Assembly: GCA_963810775.1 (NCBI GenBank)
Contig: CAWEOT010000001.1
Location: 186,001 to 250,000, forward strand
Direction of reading: 5' to 3'
Length of the DNA: 64,000 bases
DNA from: DATBVX01 sp963810775
GTDB lineage: Bacteria > Pseudomonadota > Gammaproteobacteria > Steroidobacterales > Steroidobacteraceae
A program made the position numbers and the translations under genes. Positions 51,781-60,084 of the stretch are shown piece by piece. The notes below the pieces were generated by a model. The model did not search any database. It was not told the origin of the DNA and worked only from the letters and a program-made list of their open reading frames with translations. Each line of letters starts with the position of its first letter. Within the stretch, counting starts at the first letter, position 1.

Positions 51781-52286
51781 GACAACAGATCGAGAAAGTT
51801 GCGCGGTTGACTCAGAGAGGCGTTGCGCGCGGCGCCGAAACGCGCCTCCGACCACTTGTCGATTTCGAATTCCACCGAGTACACAGCACAGGTTGGCAGC
51901 TCGCCGAGCGTGGAGTCATCGGTGAGTTGTTGCGCGAACTCGCTCAGGCCCGGGTTGTGGCCAAAAATCATCAGGTGCCGCACCCGTGTCCCGACGCCGC
52001 GCACCACCTCCAGAATATCGGCGGGACGCGCAAGGTACAGGCGGTCTTCTGACTTGAGCAGCCGCAGAGGATACTCGAGTGACTTGGCGAAAAAACGCGC
52101 AGTTTCGAGCGCGCGCAGTGCCGGACTGGTAATCAGCAGGTCGACATGCACGTGCTGCTCAGCGAGTCGCTGCGCCATCCCGGGCGCTTCCCTCAGGCCG
52201 CGACGACTGAGCGGGCGGTCGAAGTCCTTGAGCGCGGCGTTCTTCCAGTCGGACTTCGCGTGCCGCACCAGCGTCAGGTGCTTCAT
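51777..52286 (-). CDS. SixA-like histidine phosphatase
   Basis: 169 residues. The histidine-phosphatase core starts MKHLTLVRHAKSDW with the catalytic RHA (residues 8-10); the second histidine is in IFGHNPGLSEF, and TSPALRALETA lies between. SixA removes phosphate from histidine phosphotransfer proteins such as NPr/ArcB in E. coli. Here it is the last gene of the suf operon, overlapping the Rieske gene by 4 bp, an association with no known reason. Confidence 0.88.
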   Translation of the reverse strand: MKHLTLVRHAKSDWKNAALKDFDRPLSRRGLREAPGMAQRLAEQHVHVDLLITSPALRALETARFFAKSLEYPLRLLKSEDRLYLARPADILEVVRGVGTRVRHLMIFGHNPGLSEFAQQLTDDSTLGELPTCAVYSVEFEIDKWSEARFGAARNASLSQPRNFLDLLS

Positions 52287-52600
52287 GGTTCGGCCTCAAG
52301 CCACAGGCGCCCGTCCGCTATGCGTACGCCGTAGGTGCGCACCGACTCATACGCGGGCGGTGCCAGCACTTCGCCCGTGCGCAGCGAAAAGCGCGCGCCA
52401 TGCCGCGGACAAACGATCTCCGTGCCCTCGACCGGGCCGCCGGTCAGCGTCTCGCCATCGTGCGTGCAGATGTCGTGGATCGCGAACAGTTCGCCATCGA
52501 TGTTGAACACTGCAACCGGCGTGTCATCGATGTCGAAGACGCGATGCTCGCCGGGAAGTACGGCATCGGCGGGTGCAACGTCGATCCAGCGGCTGGTCAT
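52283..52600 (-). CDS. Rieske [2Fe-2S] ferredoxin
   Basis: 105 residues. Rieske ligands are CTH (in IHDICTHDGETL) and CPRH (in IVCPRHGARFSL), a 17-residue spacing normal for soluble dioxygenase-type ferredoxins. No oxygenase or reductase gene is nearby. Its position in the suf operon suggests an electron carrier for cluster assembly, or a reporter client (inference). Confidence 0.9.
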   Translation of the reverse strand: MTSRWIDVAPADAVLPGEHRVFDIDDTPVAVFNIDGELFAIHDICTHDGETLTGGPVEGTEIVCPRHGARFSLRTGEVLAPPAYESVRTYGVRIADGRLWLEAEP

Positions 52601-52612
52601 GGAATGTGGTGC

Positions 52613-53170
52613 CTACATCATCCCCGTCTGCAGGCGCGCTGCGTCCGACATCATGGACTGATTCCAGGGTGGATCGAAGACCAGCTCGACCTTCGCTTCA
52701 CGCACGGTGGGGATCATCTCGATCTTTTCCTTCACGTCCTGCACCAGGATGTCGCCCATGCCGCAGCCTGGGGCGGTCAGTGTCATCTTCACGCTGACAT
52801 TGCGCGTGTCGTCGTCGTTGTGCTGGACCTCGCACTCGTACACGAGGCCGAGATCGACGATGTTGATGGGAATCTCCGGGTCATAGCAGGTCCGCATCTG
52901 GTTCCATACCAGTGTGCGGATATCTTCCTCGGTCGCGTTCGGCGGCAATTCGATCGGCTTGCTGGGCTCCTTGCCGATCGCATCGGCATCCTCGCCCGCG
53001 ATCCGGAACAAGTTCCCATCGATGTACACAGTGAAACTGCCACCGAGCGCCTGCGTGATATAGCCCGCCTGCCCGGGACGCAAGGTGACGTTGATGCCCG
53101 CAGGAATCACCACCGCGCGGACGTCGCGCTCTATCACCACCGGCTCGTTCTCGTAAGCGCGCATGATCAC
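52613..53170 (-). CDS. sufT: Fe-S assembly protein SufT (DUF59)
   Basis: 185 residues. The C-terminal MIP18/DUF59 domain (about 85-175) shows YDPEIPINIVDLGLVYE and TLTAPGCGMGDIL with its conserved cysteine. The N-terminal about 80 residues are the extra beta-rich part of the longer SufT form (VVIPAGINVTLRPGQ). SufT aids maturation of Fe-S proteins. It overlaps sufU by 4 bp. Confidence 0.93.
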   Translation of the reverse strand: MIMRAYENEPVVIERDVRAVVIPAGINVTLRPGQAGYITQALGGSFTVYIDGNLFRIAGEDADAIGKEPSKPIELPPNATEEDIRTLVWNQMRTCYDPEIPINIVDLGLVYECEVQHNDDDTRNVSVKMTLTAPGCGMGDILVQDVKEKIEMIPTVREAKVELVFDPPWNQSMMSDAARLQTGMM

Positions 53171-53610
53171 TCGGTTGAAACGGGCTTACTCTGGCGTGCG
53201 AGCGCCGCGTTGAGCGTGTGCCAGCATAGGCTCGCGCATTTCACACGCACCGGGAATTCGCGCACGCCGGACAGCGCGGCGAGCTTACCGAGCTCGAGCG
53301 TCGGCACGTGGCCAGCCTGGGTGAGGAGGGCATGCATTTCGTCGAAATAGCGTTGCGCTTCCGCGCGCGTTTTGCCCTTTAGAGTTTCTGTCATAAGTGA
53401 TGCGGAAGCTACTGAAATAGCACAACCTTTACCCTCGAATTTCAGATCCTTGAGGCGCTCCCCTTCGAGCGCGACATAGAGCTCGAGCCGATCTCCGCAC
53501 AGGGGATTGAAGCCTTCCGCGTGTGCGTCGGCCGGATCGAGGCGGCCGAAGTTTCGCGGCTGACGGTTGTGATCGATGATCACGTCGCGATACAGGTCCT
53601 TGAGGTCCAT
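53167..53610 (-). CDS. sufU: SUF scaffold protein SufU
   Basis: 147 residues. The IscU-like fold opens LYRDVIIDHNRQPRNFG. Cysteine ligands are in NPLCGD, KGCAIS and VKCASLCW, and the SufU-specific insertion (about 85-105) is present. SufU accepts sulfur from SufS through zinc in relatives; no sufE is present, so it is probably the SufS partner here. It overlaps sufS by one base. Confidence 0.94.
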   Translation of the reverse strand: MDLKDLYRDVIIDHNRQPRNFGRLDPADAHAEGFNPLCGDRLELYVALEGERLKDLKFEGKGCAISVASASLMTETLKGKTRAEAQRYFDEMHALLTQAGHVPTLELGKLAALSGVREFPVRVKCASLCWHTLNAALARQSKPVSTE

Positions 53611-54872
53611 CAGCCGAATACCTCGCGCGCCTTGGCGAGCGCGGCAACCAACCGGTCGATCTCATCGCGCGTGTTGTAGAACGCGAGCGAGGCGCGCGCC
53701 GTCGCGGGCACGCCGAAGAAGTCCATGACCGGCATGGCGCAATGATGACCAGTACGAATCGCGATGCCTTCGCTGTCGAGGATCGTGCCGATGTCGTGCG
53801 CGTGAATGCCATCGAGTACGAATGAGAGCACCGAGGCTTTCTCGGCCGCCGTGCCGATGAGGCGCAACCCTGCAACTGACTTGAGTGCATCAGTCGCGTA
53901 CCCGAGCAGGTCGTGCTCGTACGCACCGATGCGTTCCATGCCGATGCTCTCCAGATAATCAATGGCGGCGCCCATTCCGACTGTGCCGGCGATATTCGGC
54001 GTGCCGGCCTCGAACTTGTAGGGCAGCTCGTTGAAGGTCGTGCCCTCGAAGCTGACCTTGAGAATCATGTCACCACCGCCTTGCCACGGCGGCATCGCCT
54101 CGAGCAAGCGCTCGCGCCCGTACAGCACGCCAATGCCGGTGGGTGCGAACATCTTATGGCCGGAGAAGGCATAAAAATCACAATCGAGCTCACGCACGTC
54201 GACGCTCAGGTGCGGGACGGCTTGTGCGCCATCGAGCAGCACCGGAATCGACCGGGCGTGCGCGGCAGCGATGATGCGATTTACCGGAATGATGGTGCCG
54301 AGTGCATTGGACACATGCGCAACGGCAACGAGACGCGTGCGCGCCGATAGCATCGACTCCAACGCGGCAATATCTACTTCACCGGCTGCATTGATGGGCG
54401 CGACCCGCAAGCGCGCACCTGTCTGGCCGGCGAGCAACTGCCACGGCACGATGTTGGCGTGGTGCTCAAGCCAGGTGATGAGGATCTCGTCGTCGGCCTT
54501 GATGCCAGGCCGCAGGAAACTCTGTGCCACCAGATTGATGGCTTCGGTCGTGCCCCGCACGAACACGATCTCTCGTACCGAGCCGGCATTGATGAAGTTG
54601 CGCACCTTCTCGCGCGCGCCTTCGTACGCCTCGGTCGCGAGCTGGCTCAGGGTGTGCACGCCGCGGTGCACATTGGCATGAATCTCGGAGTAGTAGTGGG
54701 CTTCCGCATCGATGACGCTCTGTGGCCGCTGTGCGGAAGCGGCATTGTCGAGGTAGGCGAGCGGATGACCGGCCACCTCACGGCTCAGGATCGGAAAATC
54801 ACGCCGCACGCGCTCAACGTCGAACGGTCTGGAGTCCGTGGTGCTGCGTGTGCGCTTTACGACTGTGCTCAC
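53610..54872 (-). CDS. sufS: Cysteine desulfurase SufS
   Basis: 420 residues. PLP enzyme that takes sulfur from cysteine. YLDNAASAQRP opens the fold; PLP lysine in YAFSGHKMFAPTG; catalytic cysteine in IRTGHHCAMPVM. It overlaps sufD by 4 bp and sufU by one base, indicating tight coupling. Confidence 0.97.
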   Translation of the reverse strand: MSTVVKRTRSTTDSRPFDVERVRRDFPILSREVAGHPLAYLDNAASAQRPQSVIDAEAHYYSEIHANVHRGVHTLSQLATEAYEGAREKVRNFINAGSVREIVFVRGTTEAINLVAQSFLRPGIKADDEILITWLEHHANIVPWQLLAGQTGARLRVAPINAAGEVDIAALESMLSARTRLVAVAHVSNALGTIIPVNRIIAAAHARSIPVLLDGAQAVPHLSVDVRELDCDFYAFSGHKMFAPTGIGVLYGRERLLEAMPPWQGGGDMILKVSFEGTTFNELPYKFEAGTPNIAGTVGMGAAIDYLESIGMERIGAYEHDLLGYATDALKSVAGLRLIGTAAEKASVLSFVLDGIHAHDIGTILDSEGIAIRTGHHCAMPVMDFFGVPATARASLAFYNTRDEIDRLVAALAKAREVFG

Positions 54873-56203
54873 AGGAATTCCTCGATGCGCTGCTGATCGG
54901 GCAGCGCGTTTGAGATGCGTCGTTCGAGCTGCTGACGCAATTCCGGCAGCTCTAACTTCGCCAGCACGTCATCCAGGAATGCGTAGATCAGCAGGGCACG
55001 GGCCGTTTGTGGATCGATGCCTCGCGACAACAGATAGAAAAGTACGCTGGGGTCGAGCTGTCCGGTGGTAGCGCCGTGGCTGCACTTGACATCGTTGTGA
55101 AGGATTTCGAGCTGCGGGCGCGAGTCGATCTCTGCTTTCTCGGATAGCAGGATGCTGCGGCTCGATTGTTGTGACTCGCTGCGCGCCGCGCCCGGTTCGA
55201 CGACGATGCGCCCGTTGAAGACCCCACGTGCACGATCGCCCGCCACACCGCGGAAGCGCTCGGCGCTGCGCGTGTCGGTGGCGCGGTGCCGGATCACGCT
55301 GTGCGCCTCGAGGTGCTCGCGCCCGTCGGCGAGAAGCAGCGCATTCGTATCGATGGCGGCGCCACGGCCATCGAGATAGGCGCGCAGGCTGAAGCGGCTG
55401 AGGAGGCCGCTGAGCAGCACCCGATGCGCGAGAAGCCGGCTGTCTGCCGCCAGTTCGGCGACTAGGCCGCTCAGCACGAAGCTGTGCGCGTTGGGCTCGG
55501 CGACGATCAGGTGCTCGAGCTGTGCGTTGCTGCCCAGCCTGATATCGGTGACGCTGTTCGCAAAGGCTTCGGCATCTCCGAGCGTGACGAAGTGCTCGAT
55601 GATGCTGGCGCGGGCACCCGCTTCCATGTCGATCAGAACGCGTGGATGGCTGGCACGATGCTCGCCGCACGACACGAATTGCAGGTATAGCGGTGCGGGT
55701 GAAGCGCCCGCTCTGATGCGCAGGTCAACCCCATCGGCGAGGAATGCCAGATTGAGGAGCGCCAGCCGATCGTCCGCGTCATCACCCGGCATCCGTATGC
55801 GCAGGCTCGCTTGCTCCGGATTGCGCTCGATTTCAGCAGCAAGCGAAGCAATCGTGATGCCGTCCCGGGGCTCGAGTGGGCTGGACAGTGCTGGAATGAG
55901 AATGCCGTTGACGAATACGAGCCGCGTGACCGGCATGAGCTTCAGCGTGCGGGCGGCGAGGGCGGTGGCATCGACTGGTACGGGCTCGAGCGTCGGCGCC
56001 TCGAAAACCCGCTTTTCCAGCAGTCGCAGCGGCACGTACTTCCAGCTCTCATCGCGTGCCGTTGGCCAGCCGAGCTGCAGCAGGCGATCGAGCGCCTCGC
56101 CCCGCAAGGCATTCCAAGTCTCACCGCCAGGCAGACGCGCCGCTATGCGCTGATGCTGTGCGACGTACGACTGCAGGCCGTCGATTGCTGGAGCGGTGCT
56201 CAT
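54869..56203 (-). CDS. sufD: Fe-S assembly scaffold subunit SufD
   Basis: 444 residues, beta-helix core protein of the SufBCD complex. Features: ESWKYVPLRLLE, the NGRIVVEPGAARSESQQSS repeat strand, and near the C-terminus EILHNDVKCSHGATTGQLD with the conserved KCSHGAT. It overlaps sufC and sufS by 4 bp each. Confidence 0.96.
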   Translation of the reverse strand: MSTAPAIDGLQSYVAQHQRIAARLPGGETWNALRGEALDRLLQLGWPTARDESWKYVPLRLLEKRVFEAPTLEPVPVDATALAARTLKLMPVTRLVFVNGILIPALSSPLEPRDGITIASLAAEIERNPEQASLRIRMPGDDADDRLALLNLAFLADGVDLRIRAGASPAPLYLQFVSCGEHRASHPRVLIDMEAGARASIIEHFVTLGDAEAFANSVTDIRLGSNAQLEHLIVAEPNAHSFVLSGLVAELAADSRLLAHRVLLSGLLSRFSLRAYLDGRGAAIDTNALLLADGREHLEAHSVIRHRATDTRSAERFRGVAGDRARGVFNGRIVVEPGAARSESQQSSRSILLSEKAEIDSRPQLEILHNDVKCSHGATTGQLDPSVLFYLLSRGIDPQTARALLIYAFLDDVLAKLELPELRQQLERRISNALPDQQRIEEFL

Positions 56204-56967
56204 GCCACCTTCGCCTTGGCTTTCACCCAGTCGTAGCCCCGTTGCTCGAGCTCGAGCGCGAGTGTGCGGTCGCCACTCAGAACGATGCGACCGTCTGTGA
56301 GTACGTGCACGCGATCCGGTGTCACGTGACTCAGCAGCCGCTGGTAGTGGGTGACGAGAAGGATCGAGCGATCCGCACGGCGCAGCGTTTCGATCCCTTC
56401 GGCGACCACCTTGAGAGAGTCAATGTCGAGCCCCGAATCCGTCTCATCGAGAATCGCGAGAGTCGGCTCGAGCACGAGAAGCTGCAGGATCTCGTTACGC
56501 TTTTTCTCACCGCCGGAGAACCCTTCATTCACGCCCCGGTTCAGGAACGCTTCATTCATGCGCATCTGCTTCATCTTCTCGCGCACCACGGCGAGAAAAT
56601 CGAAAGCATCGACCTCGGGCAGGCCGCGCGCCCGGCGCTGCGCGTTGAGCGCCGCCTTGAGCAGGTACACATTGTTGACGCCGGGGATTTCGACCGGGTA
56701 TTGGAAGCCAAGAAACACACCCGCGCGCGCGCGCTCCTCGGCGGGCATCGACAGCAGGTCCCGGCCCATGAATGTGACTTCGCCACGCAGGATGGTGTAG
56801 TCGCTTCGCCCCGCGAGCACTTGTGCCAGCGTGCTCTTGCCCGAGCCATTGGGGCCCATGAGCGCGTGCACCTCACCCGCCGGCAACTCGAGGTCGACAC
56901 CGTTGAGAATGGTCTTGCCGGCCGCCGCAACGGCCAGATCGGTGATCTTGAGCAGGGGTTGAGTCAT
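56200..56967 (-). CDS. sufC: Fe-S assembly ATPase SufC
   Basis: 255 residues. ABC-type ATPase without a membrane partner: Walker A GPNGSGKST, FLGFQYPVEIPGV, the SufC signature GFSGGEKKRNEI, Walker B LAILDETDSGLD. Drives the conformational change of SufBD. It lies 9 bp after sufB. Confidence 0.98.
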   Translation of the reverse strand: MTQPLLKITDLAVAAAGKTILNGVDLELPAGEVHALMGPNGSGKSTLAQVLAGRSDYTILRGEVTFMGRDLLSMPAEERARAGVFLGFQYPVEIPGVNNVYLLKAALNAQRRARGLPEVDAFDFLAVVREKMKQMRMNEAFLNRGVNEGFSGGEKKRNEILQLLVLEPTLAILDETDSGLDIDSLKVVAEGIETLRRADRSILLVTHYQRLLSHVTPDRVHVLTDGRIVLSGDRTLALELEQRGYDWVKAKAKVA

Positions 56968-56976
56968 TTCGGTTCC

Positions 56977-58425
56977 TCAGCCGACCGCGCCTTCCAGACT
57001 CACGCTCAGGAGGTTCTGTGCTTCCACGGCAAATTCCATCGGCAGTTCCTTGAATACGTTCTTGCAAAAGCCGCTCACGATCACGTTCACCGCGTCCTCC
57101 TCACTCAGGCCGCGCTGCTGGCAATAGAACAACTGGTCATCGCCGATGCGCGAGGTGGTCGCCTCGTGCTCTGCGATGGCGGTGAGGTTGCGCACCTCTA
57201 CGTAAGGGAAGGTGTGCGCGCCACACTGATCGCCCATCAACAGTGAATCGCACTGGGTGAAATTTCGTGCACCTGTGGCGGTCGGCAGGATTTTCACCAG
57301 GCCGCGATAGGTGTTCTGGCCGTGTCCTGCCGAGATGCCCTTGGAAACGATCGTGCTGCGCGTGTTGGCGCCAATGTGAATCATCTTGGTGCCGGTGTCG
57401 GCCTGCTGGTAGTTGTTGGCAACCGCCACCGAGTAGAACTCGCCGATCGAATTCTCACCGCGCAGCACGCAGCTCGGGTACTTCCAGGTGATCGCCGAGC
57501 CCGTCTCGACCTGCGTCCAGGAAATGCGTGAGTTGCGCCCGCGACAATCGCCGCGCTTGGTGACGAAGTTGTAGATGCCGCCGCGTCCTTGCTCATCGCC
57601 CGGATACCAGTTCTGCACCGTGGCGTATTTGATCTGCGCATCGTCGAGCGCCACCAGCTCGACTACTGCAGCGTGCAGCTGGTTCTCATCGCGCATCGGT
57701 GCCGTACAGCCCTCCAGGTAACTCACGTAGCTGCCCGCATCGGCGATGATCAGCGTGCGTTCGAACTGGCCGGTATTCGCGGCGTTGATCCGGAAATAGG
57801 TCGAGAGCTCCATTGGGCAGCGCACGCCCTTCGGCACGTACACGAATGAGCCGTCGGTGAACACGGCAGAGTTGAGACTGGCGAAGAAATTGTCGGTGTG
57901 CGGTACGACTGAGCCGAGATACTTCTCGACCAGCTCGGGATGCTCCTGGATTGCCTCCGAGATCGGGCTGAAAATCACCCCAGCCTGCTTGAGGCGCTCT
58001 TTGAACGTGGTGGCGACCGAGACGCTGTCGAAGACCGCATCCACTGCGACGCCCGCGAGCTTGGCACGCTCGTGAAGCGGGATACCGAGCTTCGCGTAGG
58101 TCTCGAGCAGCTTCGGATCGACCTCATCGAGGCTCTTGGGTGCATTCGCCTTTGGCTTGGGAGCCGAGTAATAGGAAATCGCCTGATAGTCGATCGGGTT
58201 GTAGTGCACGCGCGCCCAGCGTGGCTCCTGCATGGTGAGCCAATGACGGTAAGCCTTCAGGCGCCATTCGAGCATGAACGCGGGCTCGCGCTTCTTGAGG
58301 GAAATCGCGCGAATGACATCCTCGTTGAGTCCAGGCGGGAACGTATCGGACTCGATGTCCGTGACGAATCCGTGGCGGTACTTCTGCCCGACCAGCGCTT
58401 CAAGATCTTTGGGCTGCGTAGACAC
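56977..58425 (-). CDS. sufB: Fe-S assembly scaffold subunit SufB
   Basis: 482 residues, full length. Seen: YKYG-like start KYRHGFVTDIESDTFPPG, FFASLNSAVFTDGSFVYVP, YLEGCTAPMRDENQLHAAVV, RGDCRGRNSRISWTQVETG, and the C-terminal CDSLLMGDQCGAHTFPY with the cluster cysteine. First structural gene of the suf operon, 9 bp after the regulator gene. Confidence 0.98.
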   Translation of the reverse strand: MSTQPKDLEALVGQKYRHGFVTDIESDTFPPGLNEDVIRAISLKKREPAFMLEWRLKAYRHWLTMQEPRWARVHYNPIDYQAISYYSAPKPKANAPKSLDEVDPKLLETYAKLGIPLHERAKLAGVAVDAVFDSVSVATTFKERLKQAGVIFSPISEAIQEHPELVEKYLGSVVPHTDNFFASLNSAVFTDGSFVYVPKGVRCPMELSTYFRINAANTGQFERTLIIADAGSYVSYLEGCTAPMRDENQLHAAVVELVALDDAQIKYATVQNWYPGDEQGRGGIYNFVTKRGDCRGRNSRISWTQVETGSAITWKYPSCVLRGENSIGEFYSVAVANNYQQADTGTKMIHIGANTRSTIVSKGISAGHGQNTYRGLVKILPTATGARNFTQCDSLLMGDQCGAHTFPYVEVRNLTAIAEHEATTSRIGDDQLFYCQQRGLSEEDAVNVIVSGFCKNVFKELPMEFAVEAQNLLSVSLEGAVG

Positions 58426-58434
58426 GTCTACCTC

Positions 58435-58908
58435 TTACACGCGATTCGGTGTTCGACCCGGACCGCGCAGCTCCGCGTTGATGTCCGGAACCGCAAGGGA
58501 GCCTGGGTCGATGCCGGCGAGCTGCGCGAGACTGATGTCGTGCAGGGCGCGACGGATTGCGCGATTGACCCGTTGCCAGGCATGACCGACGCGGCACATG
58601 TGCTCGATACCGCAGTGGCTGTGCTCGCTGCTGCATTCGGTGATGGCGACCGGCCCCTCGAGGGCATCAATAATGGCCGCTGCACTGATGGCGCTTGGTG
58701 GACGGGTCAGGTGATACCCGCCATGAGCGCCGCGCGCGGAGGCGACGAGCCCCGCACGCTGCAAACTCTTCAACAGTTTGCTGACCGTGGGTGCAGCCAG
58801 CCGGGTCCGCGCGGCGACTTCAGCTGCCGTGTGCAGCTTTTCCGGGTCGGCCGAAAGGTCGGCGAGGATGACGGTCGCATAGTCCGTCAGCTTGCTGATC
58901 CGCAACAC
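58435..58908 (-). CDS. Rrf2/IscR-family SUF regulator
   Basis: 157 residues from GTG 58908. Winged helix (1-75): MLRISKLTDYATVILADL and PTVSKLLKSLQRAGLV. The cluster-binding segment ECSSEHSHCGIEHMCRVGH keeps three cysteines and a histidine, spaced C-x6-C-x5-C-x3-H, slightly wider than IscR (C-x5-C-x5-C-x2-H). It is the first gene of the suf operon and probably represses it when carrying a cluster. An IscR-type-1-like operator lies just upstream. Confidence 0.92.
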   Translation of the reverse strand: MLRISKLTDYATVILADLSADPEKLHTAAEVAARTRLAAPTVSKLLKSLQRAGLVASARGAHGGYHLTRPPSAISAAAIIDALEGPVAITECSSEHSHCGIEHMCRVGHAWQRVNRAIRRALHDISLAQLAGIDPGSLAVPDINAELRGPGRTPNRV

Positions 58909-58922
58909 GATTGAGGCCCTCC

Positions 58923-58956
58923 AACCAATTAGGACTATTCTAGTCCTCTAATGGTT
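58923..58956. promoter_or_regulatory. IscR-type-1-like operator between suf operon and fba
   Basis: The core GACTATTCTAGTC (58933-58945) fits the 13-bp core of E. coli IscR type 1 sites (GACTRWWWYAGTC, one middle base off). It sits in a longer imperfect dyad bounded by AACC and GGTT. On the minus strand it contains TAGAAT (58942-58937), a likely -10 for suf; on the plus strand it touches the -35 region of the candidate fba promoter (-10 TATCCT at 58975-58980). Confidence 0.7.
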
Positions 58957-59043
58957 CATGAATGAAGGGGGTGCTATCCTTGCCGCCCCTCGAGGGCGGC
59001 TGAACCCTGCGGCCCGACCCCGAACCCAACGGAGGAGCTGGTA

Positions 59044-60066
59044 ATGGCGGCAAGCGAGCTGGACAGCATTGCTCAGGCAATGGTGGCCAAAGACAAGGGC
59101 ATCCTGGCGGCCGATGAGTCGAGCGGGACCATCAAGAAGCGCTTCGACAAGATGAAGATCGAGTCGACCGAGGAGACGCGCCGGACCTATCGCGAGCTGC
59201 TGCTGACGACCCCCGGCGCGTCGGACTACATCAGCGGCGTGATCCTCTATGACGAGACGATCCGCCAGAAGACTCGGGACGGCGTCGGTTTTGCCGACTA
59301 CCTGACGCGCAACGGCGTAATCCCCGGCATCAAGGTGGACACCGGGGCGAAGCCGCTGGCGGGCTTCCCGGGCGAAACCATTACCGAGGGGCTCGATGGG
59401 CTGCGCGAGCGCCTGGCCGAGTACTACAAGCTTGGGGCGCGCTTTGCCAAGTGGCGTGCGGTGATCGACATCAGCGATGGAATACCGACTCAAGGCTGCA
59501 TAGACGCGAACGCGAACGCGCTCGCGCGCTACGCCGCCCTGTGCCAGGAAGCCCATATCGTGCCGATCGTGGAGCCTGAAGTGTTGATGGATGGCGCTCA
59601 CAGCATCGAGCGCTGCGAGGAAGTGACAGACCGAACGCTGCAATCGGTATTTGCCCAGCTTTACGCGTATCGCATTCGCCTCGAAGGAATGATCCTCAAG
59701 CCCAACATGGTTATTTCGGGCATGAAGGCTTCGAAGCGCGCCGGCGCGGAAGAGGTCGCCGAGGCAAGCGTGCGCTGCCTGAAGCGCCATGTTCCGGGTG
59801 CCGTGCCGGGCATCGCGTTCCTGTCGGGTGGCCAGGGCCCGGAAGAGGCAACGGAGCACCTGAGCCTCATCAATCAGCTCGGCCCGCTCCCCTGGGAGGT
59901 TTCCTTCAGCTATGGGCGTGCGCTACAGGCTCCGGCACTTGATGCGTGGCGCGGTCTGCAGGCCAATTTCGCTGCCGGCCAGCAAGCCTTCTTCAAGCGC
60001 GCCAAGCTCAATGGACTGGCGCGCTCCGGACGCTATTCGGCAAATCTCGAGAGCGCGGCTGCCTGA
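59044..60066 (+). CDS. Fructose-bisphosphate aldolase, class I
   Basis: 340 residues. Metal-free Schiff-base aldolase of the animal/plant type: GILAADESSGTIKKRF, VILYDETIRQKT, GIKVDTGAKPLAGFPGE, the Schiff-base lysine in GMILKPNMVISG, and FLSGGQGPEEATEHL. GGAGG lies 7-11 bp before the ATG. It works in glycolysis/gluconeogenesis. A class I enzyme needs no divalent metal, which may relate to its position beside the iron-responsive suf operator (inference). Confidence 0.96.
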   Translation: MAASELDSIAQAMVAKDKGILAADESSGTIKKRFDKMKIESTEETRRTYRELLLTTPGASDYISGVILYDETIRQKTRDGVGFADYLTRNGVIPGIKVDTGAKPLAGFPGETITEGLDGLRERLAEYYKLGARFAKWRAVIDISDGIPTQGCIDANANALARYAALCQEAHIVPIVEPEVLMDGAHSIERCEEVTDRTLQSVFAQLYAYRIRLEGMILKPNMVISGMKASKRAGAEEVAEASVRCLKRHVPGAVPGIAFLSGGQGPEEATEHLSLINQLGPLPWEVSFSYGRALQAPALDAWRGLQANFAAGQQAFFKRAKLNGLARSGRYSANLESAAA

Positions 60067-60084
60067 ATAGCCGCAATCATCCGG

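Noticed and set aside
56056..57246. A 396-codon plus-strand frame opposite sufD, sufC and sufB
   Set aside because: It spans the junctions of three well-defined suf genes on the other strand.
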